Shown piece after piece: positions 28,201 to 37,200 of a stretch of 64,000 bases of DNA (position 1 is the stretch's first letter; every line of letters begins with the position of its first letter). Location of the stretch: contig OZ037767.1 in NCBI GenBank assembly GCA_964035545.1, forward strand, positions 20,686,628 to 20,750,627, written 5' to 3'. A program made the position numbers and the translations under genes. Origin of the DNA: Bugula neritina. Taxonomy: Eukaryota; Bryozoa; Gymnolaemata; Cheilostomatida; Bugulidae. The notes under the pieces are model-generated. The model was given only the letters and a program-made list of their open reading frames with translations, was not told the DNA's origin and ran no database searches.

Positions 28201-31200
28201 CAGGTAACAGTTATACCACCAGTGAGCTGCATCATGTTAGTTTCTATTTCTAACTCCGTAACAAAATAACAAATGCCACAAATTACTCAACTGGTGAGTA
28301 ACCAACAGTAGAAACTAATTAATTGCTGGATTGTAGGAATTGCTTAGTTTGAAGGAGTTGAAATCAATATGAGTACCACTTTTATCTGCCACTATTTCAC
28401 ACATATGATTTGTTAACATAGAATTATTCAATGTTATACACTGTGGTGACTAAACTATGATAAAATTGATCAATAATAATTAAATCAAGAGCGTGTGCAA
28501 TGCGCTGGGTTGAACCTATGACCAGTGAATGGGATTGATAACGGAGGTAACCTGCTCTCTACAGGATACGCACACAGCAGCTGTTGCCTGCAGTTTCTAC
28601 CCTCTGGGGACTCCTCACAACAATACTGTGCAGTGAAACTGTGACACTGCGCCATCCTATTCATTTCCCAACATGCAGTGTCAATGGAGCACTTCCTGTC
28701 TACTGTAACTCATTGAACTGAGTAATTCTCGCATCCTGACACATCCATCCCCTCACCTACTCTTTCATACTGGGCCACACTGCCCTACAGCCTACCTACA
28801 GCTTACCTACAGCTCACCTACAGCCTACCTACAGCCTACCTACAGCTTACCTACAGCCTACCTACAGCCTAGCTACAGCTTACCTACAGCCTAGCTACAG
28901 CTTACCTACAGCCTACCTACAGCCTAGCTGCAGCTTACCTACAGCCTACCTACAGCTCACCTACAGCATACCTGGAGATGACAAAAAGTTTCAACAGAAG
29001 TTGTAACTCAACAGTTCAGAGCCACAACTCATTTGTAACAGTCTTTTTACTATAGCAACTGAAACAGTTTCTTTTAAATAAATACATAATATATTAAAAA
29101 TATTGTTGAATTATAAAGAGCTATCCCATGGCACTCATCTATTGGGTTTCTGTTAATTTTAGTAATATATTAACACATGTAGTGCTATATCAAGGAGAGA
29201 TTGCTGATAATGGAATTGTCTACCCATCCTGAGATAAATATGATAACTCTGAAGTATGATTATTGAACTACTTTGAAATGTTATACTAGAAGCATAATAT
29301 AGCTAACTATGAGCTAGAACAATCAAATAACTACGATACTAACATCACATACCGAAATATAACAACTATTCTTGTTTAGATATATAAGACAACTCAATAT
29401 ATTAGTGACAGGATAGCAAACACTACTCAGAAGGAAAAACCTATCACTTAGCTGCTAAAAGAACTAACCATTTGAAATTTTAGAAGTAGAAAATATTTGA
29501 ACTGGGAGAAAACAACCCACAAAACCTGTTCCAAGAACTTTTGACTGCAAAGGTTACAGACACAAAGAGCAGACAATTTCGAATTTTCATACCAACTGCA
29601 ACACATTTAATGCAGATCTAAGAAACACAAACTTTTACCCCCCCCCCTTTTTTTTTGATAAAGCAAAAATAATAAAAGGAGTTATGCAATTTTTCAAAAC
29701 CATTTCAAATAATTTGGAAAGAAAATTAAAGCCAATTTCTCACTTAGGAATAAATGGAAAATTGAGTCTCATTGTGAACCATGACGAAATTACACTTACT
29801 AATTTCTACTTACTATGGTGAGCTGTGAAATAGGCAACACATATATATATATATACATAGCTGTAAAGTATGTTACACATACTATTGTGATTTGTGAAGT
29901 AACACATACTTGACAAGGTATTTACGATTAAATACAGTGACCTACCAGTTTTCTGCACTCCCAGCAGTTCTTGCAGCTTCCTTTCTTTTTCCTTCTCCAA
30001 TTTCTCCCGTGTTTCCCTCACTTTCTCCTCCCTTTCCTTTCTACTCAACGAATCTACAGATAGATCACTCCGGCTACAGAAACAAGCAGCCCCACCTTAC
30101 AGCTTTGATTAGAATTCAGCCTCCAACCACCTTTCCATGTTTAGACTAGGTTCTACCACTGGAACTAGTATGGTAAAATGAGTGTAGAACTACACCCTTT
30201 TTGGATTATAAATCAATGGGGATTAGTCATATTATGTCTGCATCAGACTACTGTTAAATTGAGAGTGATACATGAGAAACTGGTGTATGTGTATGTCTAT
30301 GTGATTAAAGTACACTATATTGAGTATAATAAGCTGATAAATAAAATATTAGTCATTAAATATAACATGAGCAAGTAGACAATGTTCCCGACATTTCTTC
30401 CAAGTACCTCTGTGGAACGAGCACCCCCAAACTTCCATTGACAGACGCAACATCAAAGGCTTGCCAATCTATTTTATATATTTGCTTCTCTAACGTAAGA
30501 GTTAGTTAAGCTATTAGAGCACACTCTCCGTCTCCATCACGTATCTACACTGACCCGGATACTGGAGCACATCATGCACTGAGTTAGATTAGTAGTTCAG
30601 TATCAATGCAGTCTCATACATAGAGAAAGGACAACTCTATGACAAAGGCAATTGTAAATTGACACAATATTAAATTCTTGCACTATTGGATACTAGAGTA
30701 TGATCTAGCAGCATGACAAGACAGCATGACAGCCTAGCTGACGTCATACAGCATGCTGCCAGCATACCATATAATATGCATTAATATACATCTGCCTACT
30801 AATAGTAGCCTATACTCTATACTCTATACACTATACAGGAATGGCAGCAATCAATAGGAAACCTTTAGTCATTTTGAATACATTTGAATCAGTAAACATG
30901 ATTAGTGGGGGAGAGCATGCAGTACACCCTAACTACACCAACACTGTATACACTACACCAACACTGTATACACCACACCAACACTGTATATACTACACTA
31001 ACACTGTACACACTACACCAACACTGTACACACTACACCAACACTGTACACACTACACCAACACTGTATACACCACACCAACACTGTATACACCACACTA
31101 ACACTGTATACACCACACTAACACTGTATACACTACACCAACACTGTATACACTACACCAACACTGTATACACTACACTAACACTGTATACACTACACTA

Positions 31201-34200
31201 ACACTGTATACACTACACTAACACTGTATACACCACACCAACACTGTATACACTACACTAACACTGTATACACCACACCAACACTGTATACACTACACTA
31301 ACACTGTATATACCACACCAACACTGTATACACCACACCAACACTGTATACACCACACCAACACTTTATACACTACACCAACACTGTATACACCACACTA
31401 ACACTGTATACACTACACCAACACTGTATACACCATACACACGACTATTCTAAAGATTAATTCGCAGCTATACATAAATAAAACATCCATTATGAAATTA
31501 TGTATGCTTGTATGAAAATAACTGCATCTACTCAGTAATAATGTACATACACATTACTTACATGTTACATGCTTACCTCAACTCACCTCTACTATACACT
31601 CCACTATATACTCTACTATACACTCTACTATACTCTCTACCATACTCTCCACTACATACTCTACTATACTCTCCGCTACACTCTCACCTGAACGGGCTGC
31701 AGCCTTGCCACCCGCAGACTCGGATCTCTTCGTGTCAGCAGAGCTTGATCTCTTATTAGATGCAGATCTGGACGTAGGCCGGGAATTATCTCCCCTGTCC
31801 TCAGTGATGGCTGGCGACTCTACAGAAAGCAAGACAGTACACTTCTACATGAGGAGGAGGAGGTGTATATGAAGACAGTATACTTGTACATGAGGAGAAG
31901 ATGTATATGAAGACAGTATACTTGTACATGAGGAGATGTATATGAAGATAGTATACTTGTATAAAGGTCATTTATCCACAAAACAGGATATACTTTGTTT
32001 ACAACTAGAGAGAGATATTCAGGGATAGTGACTCCATGAATATACAGTCTCAAACTCTAGTCTGCGCTATAAATATAGACTGTACAGTGGGTCAAGGCTG
32101 ATGGTAAATATAGAATGTCTCTGAGCAATGCATTCAGCGGACATGTGTTCTCTCTCCTTCATCAACTACCATTGAAATGGCATCAATCAGAGTGAAGTCA
32201 GGAGATGAATAATATTAATCAATGGCTATTAGTTCATCACTTTAAGAGTAGAGTAGAGTGATGACTGAGTTAATAGTTATCACTGTAATAGTAGAGTGAT
32301 GACTGAGTTAATAGTTACTACTGTAATAGTAGAGTGATGACTGAATTAATAGTTACTACTGTAATAGTACAGAGTGATGACTGAGTTAATAGTTACTACT
32401 GTAATAGTACAGAGTGATGATTGAGTTAAAAGAAGCAACTATTTAAACTCAGCTGCAGATGATTGGTGTTTCTTACCAGTAAAGCTCCAGTTGGGTGCAG
32501 AGATGCAGACTGAAAACTACTAGCAGCAGTCACCTCCAACTCAGTGCTACTTTTAGCCGCATCCATGTAGGCTATAGCTAACCTCAGGTTTATTTATAAA
32601 TGTGAGGACATATTTTGGCTAAATTCTATGAATAAACCTCCCACCAGGTAAACCAACATACCTGAACACCAAAATACAAAAGTGACTAACTCCTCACCTG
32701 GCAACTACAAGACCTCCACCCTGAAGACTCGCTGGGAGTACAGAGTCAGACTCTGTTGACTGAGTGACACTCACCTGGGGGTATGGAGTCAGACTCTGTT
32801 GACTGAGTGACACTCACCTGGGAGTACAGAGTCAGACTCCGTTGACTGAGTGAGACTTAGCTGGGAGTACAGAGTCAGACTCTGTTGACTGAGTGAGACT
32901 TACCTGGGGGTATGGTGTCAGACTCCGTTGACTGAGTGACTGAATGAGACTGACTCCCTCGAGTTTCAGATACTTCCTGTGAGACGGACTCTGAAGCTGT
33001 CACAGGAAGTGTGGCAGCAGCAGCAACTGAATGTGTATCCATGCTGTCTGTTAGAGAGGGTGCATTGCTGCCTGGCAACTCTGTTTCTCCCTCACTCATA
33101 CCTACAGTAGACAGTAATAGTAGTAAGGAGATGAGCGCTGGTGAGAGACTTGTCAAGTCAAGTAAGACTTGGCAAGTCAAGTAATGAGTTGATCCGTCAA
33201 GCAGTAAGTCTTGAAATCTAGATACTCACAAGATAACATAACCTACATGCAACTTGACACATATCAAAAGAAGGCAGTTTACCTGGGTAGCCTAACAGGT
33301 AACTAACCAAAACATGTACACTGAGTTTTGGTTTGTTGAGCAGCCTACATGGTAATGCGACACTCCAGTAACCTACTGGCTGACTACAAGTAGGTGTGCA
33401 GGTGAAAGAGCTTCTTATGAGGAATAATCAATGACAGTATTACTTTAATATTTTAATTACACGGATAATTTCTAGCACTTGATGATAAGTTTGTCAAGGT
33501 AGCTAATTACTCTCAGTCAGCTGTTAATAAGAGACAGGTTGTTGGCAGGTGTTCTCCTATAGCAGGACAACTCCTGTACAAGATCAGACCAGCCCAACTC
33601 AACAATTGGAAATATTCTAAATAAACCAAACTTCCTCTTAAAAAGATAGAAATTTTAACCTGAAAGCTTAAGTTTATACAAGAAAACACCCTATCAGCAT
33701 TTTCAATCAACATCATAGATTAAACTCACAAACTACAAATTAGACCAAAAGTTTAAATTCCTAGACAGTTTCCCTTTTTCTTCATTGTAGAAAACTTAGA
33801 AATTGTGAATTTTTTTTGCAAATGATCAGAAAAACTTAAACATCGATACTCTATAGTCAGTGAATCATTTGTAAGAATCCTGGTGACCAGCATTTAAACA
33901 AAATAATGTTATATAAATTATATTAGCAGTGGAATGTAACACAAGGCTAGTAATGATATTGAATATCTTACTACTACCACAGCTACTAGTCTATTCAAGT
34001 CTGGGCTTGCCAGGCACTGCAATCTAACTCAGAAATGATAAACACAATAAATGTTGAAGATGTAGAGCTTCTACTACCACACAGCCTTGCATGCTCTCAG
34101 TTCAATAAACTCACATTCACTAGCCACAGACTACAATAGCAAAAGGCAAGAAGTTCTGGCAAAACCAACCACCATAATCACAGTAATAATTAACAGTTGT

Positions 34201-37200
34201 CAATTTTAAACAAAGATTATACCAAGTAAAAATTCAAGTGAGGGCAAATAACAATTCCTAGCAGTGCCGGCAAAGAGGGAGTACTTAATAATTGCATGCA
34301 TAGTTGAAATTATGTGTGGGATTGCAATATCAATGTTATGAATTGCAAATAAAGTGCCTAATAGATTTACGGCCATAGGCATTGAACAAAGTCAGAATTT
34401 ATTGACTGGAGTATCCAGTTATGTCACAAAGTAAAATAATCAATAGAGGAATAACTAGGTATATTAATGTAGAGGCCAGTGATGATAAACAAGCAGGTAT
34501 AGTTTCAGTCATTACAGCAGAATTGCAGTTTTCCAGTATCCCTAGTTTCAGTGGGAGTAGGCAACATGAGGATTTGTCTGATTATGAACTAAAACAACTC
34601 CCTTCAAACCCTAGTTGAGCATAGATCTACAGACTCAGACCATAACATATAGCTATCAGTCTACCTACAAGATATTAGATAACCTAACTTGCCTTCACAT
34701 CTGGTCAAAGCAAAAGAAACTGACTTTCGAGATTTGCTCATTTCTTCTAATAAACAACAGAGCTAAAACTGATGCCTGTTTTATTACTATATCTTGACTC
34801 TTGAAGAGGAGAAAGTTTGGCCCTACACCTGAACCAATCAGCGTGGAACTTGCTCTTTGACCTTGACTTCAAGAAAGACTGTCTTCAAAAATACTTTTCC
34901 GAAAAATCTGCATGTCCCCTTTAGAAAGCAGACTCATTATAAATATTTCACTCAACACTGCTGCCTGCAATGATGATAAACTGTCTGCGGGCTAGCATCA
35001 GACAGCACTATAGAAACCTACACTGGAAACCAGCTGTTACCATCTGAAGGAAGTCAAGTGGTCTGTGCCACCACTAAAGACAGCATAACAAAACAATGGC
35101 AGCATAGAAAGTGTAGTGACTACTGAGCGACTGCTGATGAGCTTAGCCAAAGAAAATGATGAGGTTGAGATGCTAATCACTATATCTGACTATGATGTGA
35201 GAATAATAACCATTAGTTCTACTTGGAAAGTGTGTTACGTGGGTTTAGGCAATACAGAATAGCTCATAATGTGTGTGTGTAAAGTAGATAACGAGTGTAG
35301 AAGATTCTAGCACCCTATGCAGTCACAATGCTCACCCTTTCTACTAGTGCTTAGCATTTCTACTACATCAAATATATAAAGCTGCTAAAAACTGATTGAC
35401 AGAGTTGTCATTTCCAGACAGATATAAGTTCTGAATATAATACACTGGTAGAAGCTATGAAACTAGCCAGTCATCCAACTGAAATGGTATACCAAAAATG
35501 TAGCTCAAGCTACGTGCACATGGGTGTCACAGATAGCTAGAAGTTACAATTAGGGAAGAGTGAAAGTCAAACTTGAGCCAATTAGGTTCAAGAGAACAGT
35601 GAAACTTTACAGTTGAGTTCAGCCGGTGCTAATGGTTATAGTTGTGGAAAAATTATGAATTGAGTTCCACTTGCAATAAATTTATTTGTCAATATAATGA
35701 ATTGACAAAAATGCCTAACCTATTGATGATATACACCTAACCACCAGGCAAGGAATGCACCCTATTGATAATAGGCATAATACTAGTTCAGTTATATTAC
35801 TAATGGCATGAATGCCTTGTATTTTCAACTAGTCAGCTATAGCTCGCAAATGCAGGGTATAGGAATCAGAGTGTTTAAATAACTTTATATGTGAGACGCA
35901 AACAACTTTTATTTTAAAATACAACCCCCAACTGTTTGACAAGGTGACAACAAATTTACTGTACAAGAGGATCTGATACTGTAGTAACAGGTCTTGTAGC
36001 TTACAAGATGCTTACAGAAACCTACATACTTTGCTTTTACTGACAAATTGAGACATCTTCATTAGTAAGTTTAGATTTTAGTAAGTCAGTCTAGAGTCTA
36101 GACTCTAGTAAGTACCCATTCACAACAATGAACTATTTCCCTAACAGGAATGTCAAGTTTAACAGGCATCATCATATCGTATATTAGGTGGATTATCTGG
36201 TGCAGAGGATGGAGGACATCAGCTGATGGCAACCATGAGACTTCCTGAATAATTACAGGGCTAAGAAAAAGTCAAGACATGAAGTGAGGCAAGTACAGCA
36301 ATATCCTGTTGAGAATTGAGATACAGAGCCGACCACAAACCACATATAATCAACCCAGCTAAGCTCAGAGCTTGTAGTAGAATATTTAAGTTTAGTTGCA
36401 CAGTGGTAGTTTGCCTGATTAAAGATATCCACCTGCAGTTTATTGACTCTCATACCAAAAAGGCTTTCCTGTTTAACCAGAATATCGAATTTGCTAAACT
36501 CTAGAATGATTTCATAAAAATTAAACATTAATATGAAATGCATATTATTAGACTATAAATCTTGAGGTCAAATTTTTGCATTTATAGTGAAATTTAGAAA
36601 CTGCCAGCCATGTATTCGAATGAGCCCTGCGTGTTTATTTATAGTTGTGTATAATGCACATAGCTAGGCTATATTGCAGTTTGGCTGATTTACTAAATTC
36701 CTTTTGTCTGTTGATGCTATAACCCACAAATTAGGACTTGCAAACAATGATTACATTGTATCCTATGACTAGAGTATAGTAACTAGCTTTATATAGTCCA
36801 GTTGGCTTTTTAACATTTTCAAACTGAATAGAATTTCAATTTATAACTATATTTCAATGGACAGGCTGATTTACTAACACACTTTACAATATCAGTATGG
36901 GATAAAAGTGTTTTTGACCTCAAAAGGTCTTCTTGGAGACTACATGTGCTTAGCACTAGAAACTAACCAATCACAAAACCTAGCAAATCAACTTTAATGT
37001 ATAGATGTGGATGAAAACTAACCAAGTAAAAGTATGTTACTATGTTATGAATACAACACAAGCTTTAACATATAAATAGATACAAAAACCACAAGGTTGT
37101 TTCCACAGCCATGATTATACTAAGAGTATTATCATGTCCGCAGAAGGACAGGTTCAATTACTTCATATTGTACAATCTAACTCAAAGCCCAACATAAATG

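Noticed and set aside
30841-31201. + strand frames with TPTLYTPHQHC repeats
   Set aside because: Products of the 20-bp minisatellite.
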